From contig CM041465.1 of assembly GCA_023213395.1 (NCBI GenBank), forward strand, positions 218,433,741 through 218,497,740: a stretch of 64,000 nt of DNA, given 5' to 3'. The stretch comes from Cycas panzhihuaensis. Its lineage: Eukaryota; Cycadophyta. The position numbers and the translations under genes are program-made. Under the pieces are notes generated by a model, which searched no databases, was not told the DNA's origin, and saw nothing but the letters and a program-made list of their open reading frames with translations. Positions 10,491 through 21,587 of the stretch are shown here, in pieces. Numbering within the stretch: the stretch's first letter is position 1; every line of letters starts with the position of its first letter.

Positions 10491-10894
10491 TCAAAAAAGT
10501 TGTCAACTGGATCATCATACTCTATTCTCTTCGTGAAAACCCCTTGTGGGCGTGAAAGAATAAGAGTAAGTCTCTGCTCTATTCTCTTTGTGAAAATCCC
10601 ATGTGGGAACGGAAGGATAAGGGTTGTACTTGTTTTGGAAAATTAGAACCTGTGAAAACCTAAAAGGGCATAGGGGATGACCAAATAGTATATGGACACT
10701 TAGCAGATTAAGTTGTACATTTAAGCTACTTGGCTATCAGGCTACATCAGGGGCTATAAATCTTAGAAAGTTTGTGGGTTTTTATTCCCCATGAGGGTTT
10801 TCCCACAAAAGTGTTATTTAGAATTTCATTGTAATAATAAGGCTCAAATAAAGACCTCATAGAATAGATTTTCTGAAAATGACCTTCCACCATT

Positions 10895-10904
10895 AAGGGG
10901 GGGA
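10895..10904 (+). other. polypurine tract of the composite insert
   Basis: AAGGGGGGGA is followed by one base and then the TGAAAGAGG start of the 312 bp LTR. Confidence 0.85.
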
Positions 10905-10905
10905 T

Positions 10906-11217
10906 TGAAAGAGGTTAATGTATCAAGGTCATTTATGTAGATTAATTATGTGACCTTAGGATATATTATTAGCATTAGTCTCTTAATGAAATATACTTTA
11001 TGTGCATTTAGATGTAATTTCAGGTTCATGTCATTAGGTGGGAAAATCCTAACCCTAATGCTCACCCTCAATAATAAAAGGAGAAATCTCAAGGAGGGAG
11101 TCATTATTCATTCTCACCTCCAAGCTTGCTCTCATATCTTGTTTCATCTTCTTTTTCATTCTCCATTACCATTGTGTGCATGTGAGTGATTTATCTCCTA
11201 GATCCATCCTACCATCA
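10906..11217 (+). repeat. 312 bp LTR (family A) of the composite insert
   Basis: It runs from TGAAAGAGGTTAATG to ...GATCCATCCTACCATCA. It aligns throughout with the reverse-strand LTR at 16088-16400 (313 bp), including CCTAATGCTCACCCTCAATAATAAAAGG. It sits right after the polypurine tract, so it is the element's true 3' LTR. A partner at the 5' end of this insert is absent. Confidence 0.88.
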
Positions 11218-11445
11218 TAGCTGTGGGATACGCAATACCGTTTGACTCTTCGGAGGAGGTATAAAGCTGCTCATTGGTGAACTGGGTGAGGACTAGGAGT
11301 ACCTGGGCTCCACTGTGACTTGGATTTCATCACCAAGCACAGGTGCGGGTATCGCGGGTGAAGGCCCTAATCATATACTAGAAGCCTTAGGTATCCGAAC
11401 ATCACCTACATTTGGACATAAGTGAGAGGTTAGTGGCATAACACA
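11211..11445 (+). repeat. leader block B, copy 2, lying beyond the 3' LTR
   Basis: It matches 5480-5724 almost base for base and ends at the target-site duplication. It fuses to the LTR across the short identity CATCATAG. In the reverse-strand relative, LTR and block B are separated by about 1.5 kb containing the primer site, so this junction looks like a microhomology deletion or a template jump. Confidence 0.85.
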
Positions 11446-11450
11446 CTTTC
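11446..11450 (+). repeat. target-site duplication CTTTC, right copy
   Basis: Pairs with 4868-4872. The host RNase H frame resumes here as Leu-Ser-Ser-Thr-Glu. Confidence 0.8.
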
Positions 11451-11778
11451 TAGCACAGAAGTAGAGTATATGGCAACTACTCATGCTTACAAGGAAACGG
11501 TTTAGTTATAGAGATTATACATAGATATTAGCTTTAAGCAACATGTTATGAGGATAGGTTATGATAGTCAAAGTGCAATCTACCTAGCAAAGAACCCAAT
11601 TTTTCATGCTCAGTTGAAGTACATTAATATGCAGTTCCATTTTGTAAGAGAAATAGTTCAAGATCACAAGGTGGATTTGAAGAAGATTGTAATACAAGAG
11701 AATATTGTAGACTCATTTACTAAGATTATTAATACAAAAAATTTTAGATGGTATAGAAATGTAAATGGATATTTGTGA
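11446..11778 (+). pseudogene. copia RNase H, right half of the interrupted element
   Basis: It continues the fragment at 4515-4867: LSSTEVEYMATTHAYKETV, then YDSQSAIYLAKNPIFHAQLK, MQFHFVREIVQDHKVDL and NIVDSFTKIINTKNF, ending at TGA 11776-11778. The Asp-Ser-Gln-Ser-Ala block and the terminal Phe-Thr-Lys block are standard copia RNase H. Stops at about 11503 and 11509 are TAGs. Confidence 0.9.
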
Positions 11779-11827
11779 TTTGGTTATTAAATAGTTATGT
11801 ATACAAGTTTCTTGTAAAGTATTCAAT

Positions 11828-11837
11828 AAGTGGGAGA
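11828..11837 (+). other. polypurine tract of the interrupted copia element
   Basis: AAGTGGGAGA lies one base before TGTTAGATAT, the start of its LTR. Confidence 0.85.
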
Positions 11838-11838
11838 T

Positions 11839-12302
11839 TGTTAGATATATTAAACACTTTGCAAGTGTGTCACATGGACATAGGCATTATACCTAAGCTC
11901 CTTTGTGGGGTCTTGGGGCCTATTGTATGGCCCTCAACCTGGGGGATTTGAGGGGCTAGCAGCCCCCTAGGAGAGGGTTCGAGGGCAGGAGCCCCCGAGA
12001 AAATTTTTTGGGTGTCTTACAGGGGTCTTTGTTAGCCTATGATTTATGCCCATTATATTGTAAAATAGCAAGGCAATATCTTGTAATATTATGTCTATAT
12101 ATTCTTATATAATAGCACATATAACAAAAAGTGTAGATAGGTCTTTGATGAGTCGATGAGAAGAGTTGGGGTTTATTCATCTATGTAATTCTTTAGTTAT
12201 TGCTCAGATTAATAAAAGGTTTATACTTAGACCTAAATCTCCTAGTATTCTTTATTAAGTGCTTGGATTGTTTATCCTATTTATTCATTGTATGGTTTAA
12301 CG
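11839..12302 (+). repeat. 3' LTR of the interrupted copia element (about 464 bp)
   Basis: It starts TGTTAGATAT after the polypurine tract. The right end is placed near ...GTATGGTTTAAC and is uncertain by a few bases. An AATAAAAGG poly(A)-type signal lies near 12212. It contains a perfect hairpin (GGGGCTAGCAGCCCC at about 11953-11967) and the shared G/C motif at 11966-11999. The 81 bases to 12383 are unassigned. Confidence 0.75.
11953..11999 (+). repeat. G/C hairpin block inside the LTR
   Basis: GGGGCT-AGC-AGCCCC is a perfect inverted repeat. GGGTTCGAGGGCAGGAGCCC follows, a variant of the motif at 4023-4050. Confidence 0.75.
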
Positions 12303-12383
12303 TTCTGTTATTACATTACTTTTGCAGTAATATTTTCTCTTCAAATAAATGGCTTGATTTCCACTGACTTTTGAGAAACTATT

Positions 12384-12500
12384 CTGAATGAGATTTGGTA
12401 ATAATACAAGCTTCATATTTGAAGGGCTTAGAGGAGAACTTTAGAAGACCTGGAAGAGTGTTACAAATATCTCTAAGTCTATTAATATGAGCATAATACA
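12384..12500 (-). pseudogene. copia integrase zinc finger, truncated
   Basis: The reverse strand reads PPEALWHTLMYYAHINRLRD and KFSSKPFKYEACIITKS, matching the composite insert's HHCC finger. The second His and one Cys are lost (Tyr at both places, single transitions). Similarity stops at about 12384. Confidence 0.75.
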
Positions 12501-13220
12501 TGAGAGTGTGCCAAAGAGCTTCTGGTGGTTGTTGGATGGGTTAGGATAGTATCAAATGTAAATTATTCATCAACATAAGGGCTTTGGGCACAATGGGCTT
12601 TAAAAGATGGAGAGCCATTCAATCGAAAAAGTTTGCTAGTGAGATGCCCAATCAAGGCTACTTGATTAATTAGAGTATAAATGACCTAAAGAGTCTAGTG
12701 ATTTACGATTACTCTTAGATTAAATCTAGAGGAGACAAGTGTGGATAAGGAGAGCAGGTTTTGTTTGAGATTAAGTATATAGAGGACATCAAGAAATATA
12801 AAATTTCTTAAGCTTAGGAGTTTTAGGTGAATGTTACCAATTCTTTCAACAGGTTATTGTGATTTGTCAGCCATGTGAATAACTCCTTGAATATTTAAGT
12901 TAAATGTTTGATATAGATTGTGAGTGTACATCATATATTGAGTTGCTCTTGTGTCTATAATCCATTATCCATCGATTGAAGTAATACTATTTGTAATTCC
13001 AATAGGGCTTAGAACTAATGAAGGGAATTCATAAGTGATATATCTACATTGAGCTTTAAAGTATCTCTATGGTTGGTTAATGGCATTTGATGTTAAAGAT
13101 CTCTTAATTCTTTGAAAGTAAGTTTGAGCAAAACCTATACCACTAAATGATTCTTCATAAGTTTCTTCAATATTGTGAGCTCCATATTTTAGTTGGAACT
13201 TGGGCAACGTATAAGTAGTA
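12501..13220 (-). pseudogene. copia protease and linker region, reverse strand
   Basis: The block IIDTRATQYMMYTHNLYQTF corresponds to IMDIGATQYMT of the composite insert; the active-site Gly is replaced by Arg. VIHMADKSQ and LYILNLKQNLLSLSTLV follow. The region is rich in stops and not functional. Confidence 0.72.
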
Positions 13221-14160
13221 GTTATGTAGTCTTTTGTAAAGTGCCCTTTGTAGTTACACCAATCACATATAATAGTTTGATTTCTAATCTTTGAAGAGAT
13301 AGTTTGGCCTGACTATCTTATTTTTTGTTGAGGTGGCCCTTTGCCTTGAGACTATTAAGGTTGTGACTAAGGGTTTGGTTGATCTTGTGGATAATTTCCT
13401 ATATTTCTTCCTCTTTCTCGTGCTCAGTTGTTTTCTCTTCTATGAGAGGGACCTTAATTCTTTGTGTAGCAAGTTTTTTCTCCCACTATAAAGACTACAT
13501 CTAGAAGAGAGTCAGAGGCTACAAAGTTGGTATCAAAGGTCTTGTCAAATTCTATGAACTTCTTAGCAAGTGCTTCAAAGATGAGTATTTTTAATGTTCC
13601 ACTAGATTGAAGACTTCCAAGCAAGTTTTTATAATCAAGGATATATAGACATAATTAGATCAAGAATGTTTAAGTGATATATTAGGTCTTAAAATACTTA
13701 TCAATTGTCTATTTTATTGGTCAACGGTGATTTATTATCTCATGAGTTCATCCCTTCTACATTTTTTATTTGTTCATTTTCAGCACAAGATGAACAAATT
13801 CTAGGTCTAACTTAGTATTAAAATTATTCTTCAAAATTTCAAGGACCTTCCAGTTTGTATTATGTTGCTCTTCATCAATCAAATTGTGCAATGAGTGATT
13901 AGTAACCAACAAAATTCCTACATGAATCTTTTCATCATCTATCTCCCATTATAGTTTGGTTGCGATATCTGTAGGAGCTATTAGAGCGGTTCCACCAAAA
14001 GTAGTTATTATAACTATTGACTCTATGATGGGTGTAGGCTACAAGTGGGATCTCTAAAAGCCTTCATACTTTATAGTATTTTTAACTCCAATGTACCACA
14101 AATCCTAATTTTCTTTGCCTTTCAATATGCAACTTATGTTCTGCTTGAATTATGATGACA
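13221..14160 (-). pseudogene. gag: copia gag, reverse strand
   Basis: Homologous to gag of the composite insert. The zinc knuckle at about 13260 reads CDWCNYKGHFTKDY: the His that is Pro in the other copy is kept here, while the last Cys is Tyr. The two copies lost the knuckle by different single changes, so they decayed independently. Confidence 0.75.
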
Positions 14161-14350
14161 TGTTGATGATGAAGAAGTAGAAGAGATGATAAAAGTATGT
14201 ATCACTGACATATGGCTAGTACACCTAGTGCAACAAGGATATTATGATAAGGAAGCAAGTAATGATTGAGTGTTTTTTAACAATTATAAAGAATGATTAT
14301 AAGCAATAATGAAAAATTAGGCCTAATATAGAGCTAGCAAAGAGTGGTGA

Positions 14351-14594
14351 TGTGTCATGCTATTAACCTATAACTCATATCCAAATGTAGGTGAGGTATT
14401 GATTCGATGCCTAAGGCTTTTAGTATACGATTAGGGCCTTCACCTGTGATACCTACATCTAATATTAGTGATGAAATCCAAGTTATAATGGAGCCCAAGT
14501 ACTCCCAATGCTTACCCAATTCACTAATGAGCAGTTGTATACCTCCTCCAAATAGTCAAATGGTATGTGCATATCCCATGGCTATGACAAATAT
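14351..14594 (-). repeat. leader block B, copy 3 (reverse strand)
   Basis: The reverse complement matches 5480-5724 and 11211-11445, with more substitutions. Here it lies in its ordinary place, between leader and gag. Confidence 0.8.
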
Positions 14595-16073
14595 TGGATT
14601 AAGTTAATTTTAATCCTATATTAAAGTTTTAGTTGTCTTAGTTAGTTATAGGATATTCCCTAAATGGAGCCTATAGGTAAGGATAACATATCGCTCTACC
14701 AATATTTTGGTTGAGTCCAAACCCACCTTGAAACCTACACCTTCCTTAGGCCCTTAAATTTGGCCAACCAAGGTATCTCAACCTTGGCGAGTGTGCAAAT
14801 AGGCTCAAGATAGTAGAATGATCAAACATAATGGGTTCATTTTAGGTAATATATAAATATGTTTATGTTGAATACTGAAATGAATTCTTACTTTTTATGC
14901 CTCCTTTATGTTACTTTTGTCTATTAATATGCATACAAATAAATAAGCATGTAAAGATGTTAAGTATAAATACTAGATTTTGCTATAATCTAGGTGTTTT
15001 ACTATTACAATAATGCTTTTTTGCTTTTTCTTTTTGAAAAAATTTTGAAAAACCTCTTCTTTTTGTTAAGAGAATGGAAAAAATAAAAAAACTTAAAATT
15101 TTACTTCTAAACTTAAATTTTGACTAAAAGAGAAAGTATTAGGAAAAGTGAGAGGAATCCGAATCTTCTGTCAAAAACTTATGTATGAATATATAACCAT
15201 ATGAATGGTTGAAATGTTTCATCTCAAAACTTCACTCTTCTAGATGTTAGATCTTGCTATAATGAGTTAAAAAGTCTTTTGGCAAAATTTCTAAAAATGA
15301 GCAGAAATAGCTTGAAACTTACTGAAACTCTTATAAGACTTTCTTAGGTAGAAATCAAAATTTTAAAGAAATCTCTCTCTATAGTGTATCAAATCTAATA
15401 AAACTTGATTTGTTGGATTCCTTGAGGCTATATCTACTAAATTTCTTAAGAAATTTTGATATATATTAAAAATTTTAAGAAATTTTCTCAAAAAAATAGT
15501 CTGATTAGAGCTAACTAAACTTCTACTTTTTTAGGTTGATCAAGGTTGAATTTAGAGATGGTATAGAAGACAAAAATGCTTCTCTTACTTGGGCATCCTT
15601 TTATATAAAGTTTTAGCAAAAATAGATGACTTTTGGTTTTAACCTATTGTAGAGCTAAATAGCCTTTTTTGAATAGTTTAGGCTTATTTCTACCACTTAC
15701 AAGTAGCTAAAAATATGTGTTATAACTTTACAACATATTTTTTATAATTGATAATTAATTTATGATGAAAAATTAATAGAATGTCTCTTAATAGAATTTA
15801 AAATTAGCTACAAATATTGATAAAAAGATTTTTTTATTTTAGGAGCCTAGAGCTAGGAAACCTTCTTTCGACTAACAGCTTTGATCCTTAATGCACCTAC
15901 AAATAAATAGAGGATATTATAATATATTCTAAATAAAATACAAGCTTTGCATCATAAAAAAAACTTTTAAATTTTTGAAAATAATAAGTGCACTCTCAAT
16001 ACTTCACATTGAAGGTGAAGGAAAGGCAAAATGATTCTATGCAAGTGGAATGAAGTGAATAGATCCTCTTTTA
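14595..16073 (-). other. untranslated leader of the reverse-strand copia element
   Basis: Noncoding, AT-rich. The parts near the primer site and near block B match the composite insert. About 14935-15975 has no counterpart there. Confidence 0.65.
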
Positions 16074-16085
16074 GCTCCAATACCA
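16074..16085 (-). other. primer-binding site (initiator tRNA-Met), reverse strand
   Basis: TGGTATTGGAGC on the reverse strand differs from the consensus TGGTATCAGAGC by two transitions. It lies two bases after the LTR end. Confidence 0.82.
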
Positions 16086-16087
16086 CA

Positions 16088-16400
16088 TGAATGAATTATG
16101 GATCTAGGGAATAAATCACTCACATACACACAATAGCAATAGAGAATGAAGAAGAGATGAAAATAAGATATGAGAACAAAGCATAGAGGTGAGAATAAAT
16201 AATGATTCCCTCCTTGAGCTTTCACCTTTTATTATTGAGGGTGAGTATTAGGGTTAAGATTTTTCCACCTAATGACATGAATCTAAAATTACATCCAAAT
16301 GCACATGAAACACATTTTACTAAGAGACTAATGCTAACAATATATCTTAAGATCACTTAATTAATCTATACAAATGACTTTTATACATTAACCTCTTTCA
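16088..16400 (-). repeat. 5' LTR (family A) of the reverse-strand copia element, 313 bp
   Basis: It begins TGAAAGAGGTTAATG at 16400 and ends ...AATTCATTCA at 16088. It matches the 312 bp LTR at 10906-11217 over its whole length, which fixes both ends of the family. Confidence 0.87.
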
Positions 16401-17330
16401 AGGTCCTGTGTAACTTCTATAAAGATGGTATTTAGAGTTGTGTATACTTGGTTCCTAATAAAATCAAATACCTTATAGGCTTTGTAACTAAATACATAAC
16501 TAAGGAAGATGTACTTAAGGCTTTTATTATCAAGCTTTTTTTTGTTCTCCTTTGGAACAAGTTTATATTCTATGCATCCAAATATTTTCAAATGTGTAAC
16601 ACTTGGTTTAAGTCCTAACCTAGGTTCCTCAAGAGTTATGTTTCTAACTACCATAGAAAGACTCTTATTGGTTAAGTATATAATAATAATAATTACATCA
16701 ACCTAAAATCTAGTGGTACGTTTAGTAGCACTTAGCATAGTTTTTTCTTTATTCACCAATATTTGGTTCATTCTCTTAGCTTCACCATTTTGTTGTGGTA
16801 TGCGAGGTGTTGAAAATTAGCATTTGATACCATATTCCTTATAAAAATTGGTGAATTAATTAGAAATATATTCCCCACCATTGTCATATCTGAGTGTCTT
16901 GATAGTCATGCCACTCTCAGTTTCTATCTTAGCTTTAAACACCTTGAATTTATCCAAGGCTTGGTACTTATTTCTCAGGAAGCAAACCCACACTTTCCTA
17001 GAATAAATAATTTATAAATATCATAAAATATAGGCTACCATTGAGTGATTATAATGATATAGACCCATAAATATTTGATTGGACCAACTCCAATAGTTGG
17101 GTAGCTCTCCATGCATTCTTAAATATGAATTTTTCCCTTTGTTGCTTTCCTACAAAGCATGTCTCACAAATTCTATTGTATCTCTTGATCTTGGGTAAGC
17201 CATATACCATATGAAGCCTTGATATGAGGTTTAAACTTTGCATATTTAAGTACCCTAGGCATTGATGTCATAACTAGTCTCTAGTGTTATTAGATGTAGA
17301 TTGTTCATCTAAGTGATAACATTTACTTAG
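16401..17330 (-). pseudogene. copia integrase, reverse strand
   Basis: The C-terminal part (16654-16401) reads PSVTHLKIFGCIEYKLVPKE, KKKLDNKSLKYIFLSY and SYKAYKVFDFIRNQVYTTLN, the usual copia integrase tail. The zinc-finger end and core start (17243-17049) read MVYGLPKIKRYNRICETCFV, GKQQREKFIFKNAWRATQLL and LELVQSNIYGSISL. The first catalytic Asp (normally HTDLCG) is Asn. The core between is broken by stops; a YDNGGEYF-like block is visible near 16870. Confidence 0.85.
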
Positions 17331-17890
17331 TTCTTTGATAAAAGAGGAGTCTTCCAACATGACATCTTTCCCTTGTCAAGTTATACATTTTAGGCCATTA
17401 AGCATGATGTTATTAGTGGATTGGTAGCTATAGGAACACTATCAAGCTTTTATAATCCATTTTCTTCGTGACTATTTGCTACAAGTTATCTAGTTGCATG
17501 ATATGTGATGGTACAAATTCCCTGACTAAAGAAGACATCCAAATTCTACTTGTTAATTTGGTTGACTAAAAGAAAATTTATTTTCATACTTGGAATTGAA
17601 AAAATATTGTTGATATGATGCCTTATGTTGGAGTCTTTCAATGCTATTAGGGCCCTTCTAATTTTAGTCACATCATATGTCAAGTTATCACCAAATGTGA
17701 TTGTTTGTATGTTAATTGGATAGGTTTCCACCAACATATTTTCTATGTTAGTTATACGGTGACTGGCACCTAAGTCAAGTATCCATGAGTTGTCACCATG
17801 CTGAGATGTCAATGTTATAAAGAACAAGTTTTAAGAGGAGGTATCTTGGGTGTCTACCACATGGCCTCCTTGTTAAGTGTTGGGGTTCCT
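17331..17890 (-). pseudogene. copia protease region, reverse strand
   Basis: The open stretch 17827-17546 reads DNSWILDLGASHRITNIENM, with D-L-G-A at the active site where D-S-G-A is usual. It continues TITFGDNLTYDVTKIRRALI and the typical IFSIPSMKINFLLVNQI, equivalent to the YVPGMKKNLLSVGQ block of copia. Sequence to 17331 is the linker into integrase. Confidence 0.85.
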
Positions 17891-18279
17891 TTTATTCTTA
17901 GATAGGAACCACTACTTATTCTGTTATCGTTGACTTTGATTAGGTCTTGGATTCTAATTCTATTAATAGAATTAGCCTAGTTATTGAAATGAGGACCGTC
18001 TTTATGGGTAGATAGGGCCTCCTTATTGTGAAATAAGGCCTCCTTGTCGAAAGTAAGAGCCTAAAGAATGGGGCATCCTTATTATAGATAAGAGGCTCTT
18101 TATTGAGGGTTTAGTCCTTTTTATTGGTAACTTGGTTCTTGTTGTTGATAGCTTGTTCCACCTTATTTAATGTTAAGCACTCTTTATTAATAGTATGGGG
18201 TTGCTTATTAGCAGCTAGGCCAATAAGGTTGGCTTAGTTGATTGTATAATATTTGGAGATTAGCTTGTCATCTCCTACA

Positions 18280-19130
18280 TTCAATAGTAAAGTGACTAGT
18301 TTTCCCATTATAGAAGCATGTGGCATTAGGTCTACTGTGTTGATTATTTCTTATTTGAGATTGTGGTGGTTGTTAGAGTTGTTAAAGCTATTAACCTTAA
18401 TGGGAGGAGGTGCCAACTTGATGTGGTTGATGCTGAGTTGATGGTTGATTTGGCTCTTATGAGATGTCTAAGGAGTCTAATTAGTGAGCAAGATTTTAAA
18501 GTTGACCAGGCTGTTAAGCTAGCCATTGTATAATCTTGCCCCTCTCTAAGTTCTAAGCTACAAATGCAAGGGTCAAGTAAAAGGTAGATGTTACCCCTAG
18601 TTGATTGATAATATTTTCTTTTCTTAGTAGGAATCACTTAAAGGTGATAAAACATATTTTTGTGTAGTTATCATGGAGTTTAAAAATAAAGCTATTATAT
18701 TTTGTTGGGAGAATATTAAAAATTCTAGATACAAGATCATGGTTTAAAGGAGGTTCTCCTAAAATTATTAGTTGATTTCTAATGGTCTTTACTTGAGTTA
18801 GATGGGCAATAATGTTTTTTACAAAGGGGATAGCAAATAAACATGCTTTGAGAGTTAAGGATCTTGACTCATCTTTCCTCTCATAAAGAGCACAAAGAAT
18901 GGTTCATGATTCATGAGAGGTTTTAGTTATCTCTATATTTTAGTCCACCTAGTCTTCTACTGCCAAGTGGAAGAAGGACAAGGCTATATTATCCTTAGCT
19001 TTAAAGTTAGCTAAGGTAATAGGATCTGGTGGAATTGTGATGCTATAATCATTAGGGTCTTGAGTTGATGTAGGTAAGGGGATGCCACCATTGATATAGC
19101 CCTAAAAGTCGTTCATAATAAGGAGGTTTT
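18280..19130 (-). pseudogene. gag: copia gag, reverse strand
   Basis: Readable blocks on the reverse strand include PDPITLANFKAKDNIALSFF, LCALYERKDESRSLTLKACL, TIRNQLIILGEPPLNHDLVS and RIFNILPTKYNSF, close to the gag of several plant copia lineages. A damaged knuckle, CFYNGKTSHFTIEC, lies at about 18290-18330, with Asn at the second Cys. Several stops and frameshifts separate the blocks. Confidence 0.82.
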
Positions 19131-21163
19131 TCAATTATTTCTTCTAAGTGATAAAATTATTAAGGCCATTGAGTTTGATTATGTTTGATAAAAGCATTTG
19201 TGATTCTCTTTCTAAGTGTCTTTTAGTTTTGGGTTTTAAGTTTTAAGTGCTTATATACTATTCTACCTAGGGGATACTAATCTAGAGTTTTAAGTTTTAG
19301 GATCTCTAAGAAAGCTCTCAGTTACTATCTTGTTTAGTGGCACTTACCTACAAATGGTAAATTAAGGACCCTATATACTAGTACCTAAGCTCAAGGCTCT
19401 ATATACCCTAGTATATAGGCTACTATAATGGTTAAAGACTCCCCTAATTTGTGGATCCACCTATGATAAACTTATGCCTAGCAACAGATCTAGTAGTGAG
19501 AACTTAACAACTAAGGCACTCACCCTCTTTAGTTTTAGCCTAGTCTTTAATCACCAAAGGATAGTTTGCCACCTCAGCTTGCCACTTTATACACCTTATA
19601 GCCAATGGTTTCCTTAGAAAATTAGAGAAATACCAAATATTTGTATGGAGTGGTAACTTTAGGGGTTTTAATCATTTTCCTTGCAAGGTTGGTATAGTTG
19701 TCTTATTAATTTGGGATTATTTTGATTAATGTTTCAAGTTAAATATTAATTTTAAGGTGAGTTGCTTATAAACAAGGGTTCTTTTTAATAAGGAAAGATG
19801 AAAAAAAGAAAGGAAATGTAAAACTTAAAAGAAAATTAAAGGGTTTAAAGAGCTCTTTAAGAGGGTTTGCACCAAGAAGATCCACCTTAATCTATAAGGA
19901 GAACACCTATAAAAAGCCAACCGCAAGCACTTTATTAGCCCAAAAAATAGGTTAGAACAACTAACTAATAGTCAACAATAGCATATAGCAACAAAACGTC
20001 TTATAAAAATTAAATTTAAGCCTTTAAGTGTCAAGGGAAAGCTCAAGAATACTGAAAAAATAGTATAAATTTAGCTACTTGTAACTCCTACAAAATAAAC
20101 TCAAATCAAGCTTAAACTAGCTTTAAACTATAGCCCTCTAAGTCAATTAGATGACACATAATTCTAAGCCTTAGTTGGAAAGTTATAAAGGACATTGTAA
20201 TAGGTACTCTTATGAGCTAAAAAAATAGTAAAGATTAAGCTTAAGCCCCTTTGAAACTTGGCCCTTAGTCACCAAACGATAGCATATGACCACCCGTTGG
20301 AGTGATAAGGGGGTTACAAACTTTAAAATACTATGAAATATTGTCTAAACTTTTTGTAAATTCAAAAATTATAAAAGAAAGTTAATCTTTTTCTGAGTTC
20401 TTCTCCTTTATGCTAAGAATATCGTCATATGGGTGCTTAATATGACTTGATCAAAGCCTCTTTTGATCATATTTGAATAGAAAAGTTAAATTCAACTTAA
20501 TGTGACTTAACTTTATCAAAAATAAAGTTACAAAATGTCAAAAATTGATTAAAAAGAATGTCGTGAAGCTCCACATCTTGTGCATAAATAATGGGCAACT
20601 TTTGGCATCCCACACTTGAATGGAGCCCCAAAATCAATAAAAATTGATCATGCTTATTAGGAATCCCTTCTATAGGTTGTGGCACCTACTTTCGAATAGA
20701 TTTAGAGCTCTAATAGTGAGAAACAACATCAAATGAGGTCACCATAACTCATGGAGGTCATACAGATGCCTAGGGCTATAAACAGCCAAAAGAACTTAGA
20801 AAATTCCATAAGACTACCTGTAATAGGGTCTAAGTAGCCTCAGAGGACTACTAGAATTGATAAAACTTTGTTTAGAGGCAAGGTATGGCCTCCACAAATG
20901 AGTTAAGGCTAAAAAAGAGGCCAAAATGGAGTCATTTTAACCAAAACTAGAACTATGAGTTGTGTGGTCTATAACAAGATTAAAACATAGCAAATGCACA
21001 CTGATATGATCTAAAAATCACTAGTAGTTGCCTCAATTTGACTAATGGCCACCTAATATTGATAAAAAAACTTGAAAAAATATGGGAACGAGGTGTTATT
21101 ATGGGCAAACAAACCTTCATTTCTCACTTATTCCTCAATGAAATACCAAATGGAGCACGTAAT
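19131..21163 (-). other. leader of the reverse-strand copia element
   Basis: Two kilobases without readable frames, between primer site and gag. Part may be an undetected older insertion; I see no boundaries. Confidence 0.5.
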
Positions 21164-21176
21164 GGCTCTAATACCA
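21164..21176 (-). other. primer-binding site (initiator tRNA-Met type), reverse strand
   Basis: TGGTATTAGAGCC on the reverse strand directly follows ...TTATTTCA, a plausible LTR end. Confidence 0.75.
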
Positions 21177-21585
21177 TGAAATAATTACTTTAGGATCTAA
21201 ATACTATATGCATCCATCAAAATATAATACAAACTATTAAAATAATAAACTAAATAAGCTAAAATGAGCACAATTGAGATATGCAAAGGTTCACAAGTAA
21301 ATTTCTCACACTGTGAGGCTTAAATTTAGAAGAGCTTCCATATTTTAAAAAGATTAATATATAAATGAAGTGATTGGGGCTTAATTTATAAGCATGCCAC
21401 CAAAGTTTATAATAATATAATCATCCAATATATCAACATAAGTGGTAGACTTGATACATTTATAAATTGTAGTTGAATTATAAATAAGGGTCACATATAG
21501 TACATAACTATACACATATACATGTAAATTACATGGTAATGAAGATGTCATTATAAGTTTTAATAGGTAAATGGTGAGACATTTC
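21177..21585 (-). repeat. 5' LTR of the reverse-strand copia element (outer end approximate)
   Basis: The inner end is fixed by the primer site. The outer end is placed just before the first readable gypsy integrase codons at 21588; TGTCTCACC at 21581 or TGGAAATG at 21587 on the reverse strand are candidate starts. No second copy is available to confirm it. Confidence 0.55.
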
Positions 21586-21587
21586 CA

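Larger units (their letters stand above)
4873..11445 (+). mobile_element. composite copia insertion with mismatched ends
   Basis: A 6.57 kb insert is bounded by the CTTTC duplication. In order it holds an 83 bp LTR-like start, an initiator-Met primer site, a leader, gag, protease, integrase, RT/RNase H, a polypurine tract, a 312 bp LTR and then a second copy of part of the leader. The start (4873-4955) resembles the TRIM LTR at 53971, not the 312 bp LTR that follows the polypurine tract. A normal element would have the same LTR at both ends, so this one looks like a chimera. Coding frames match those of the reverse-strand element at 12384-16400. Confidence 0.85.
12384..16400 (-). mobile_element. 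truncated reverse-strand copia element, same family as the 4873-11445 insert
   Basis: Reading the reverse strand from 16400 leftward gives a 313 bp LTR, primer site, about 1.5 kb of leader, block B, gag, protease and the integrase zinc finger. It is cut off at about 12384 inside integrase. Gene order and sequence match the composite insert. It is more decayed, with many TAG/TAA/TGA codons. No RT, RNase H or 3' LTR is present, and no target duplication can be found because the 3' end is lost. Its LTR outer end at 16400 abuts the integrase of another reverse-strand copia. Confidence 0.87.
16401..21585 (-). mobile_element. reverse-strand copia element, 3' part missing
   Basis: From right to left on the reverse strand: LTR (about 21585-21177), primer site (21176-21164), a 2 kb leader, gag, protease, integrase. 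It ends at 16401, where the LTR of the truncated copia begins. RT, RNase H and the 3' LTR are not found in the window. The gag wording differs from the other copias here, so this is a separate family. Confidence 0.82.
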
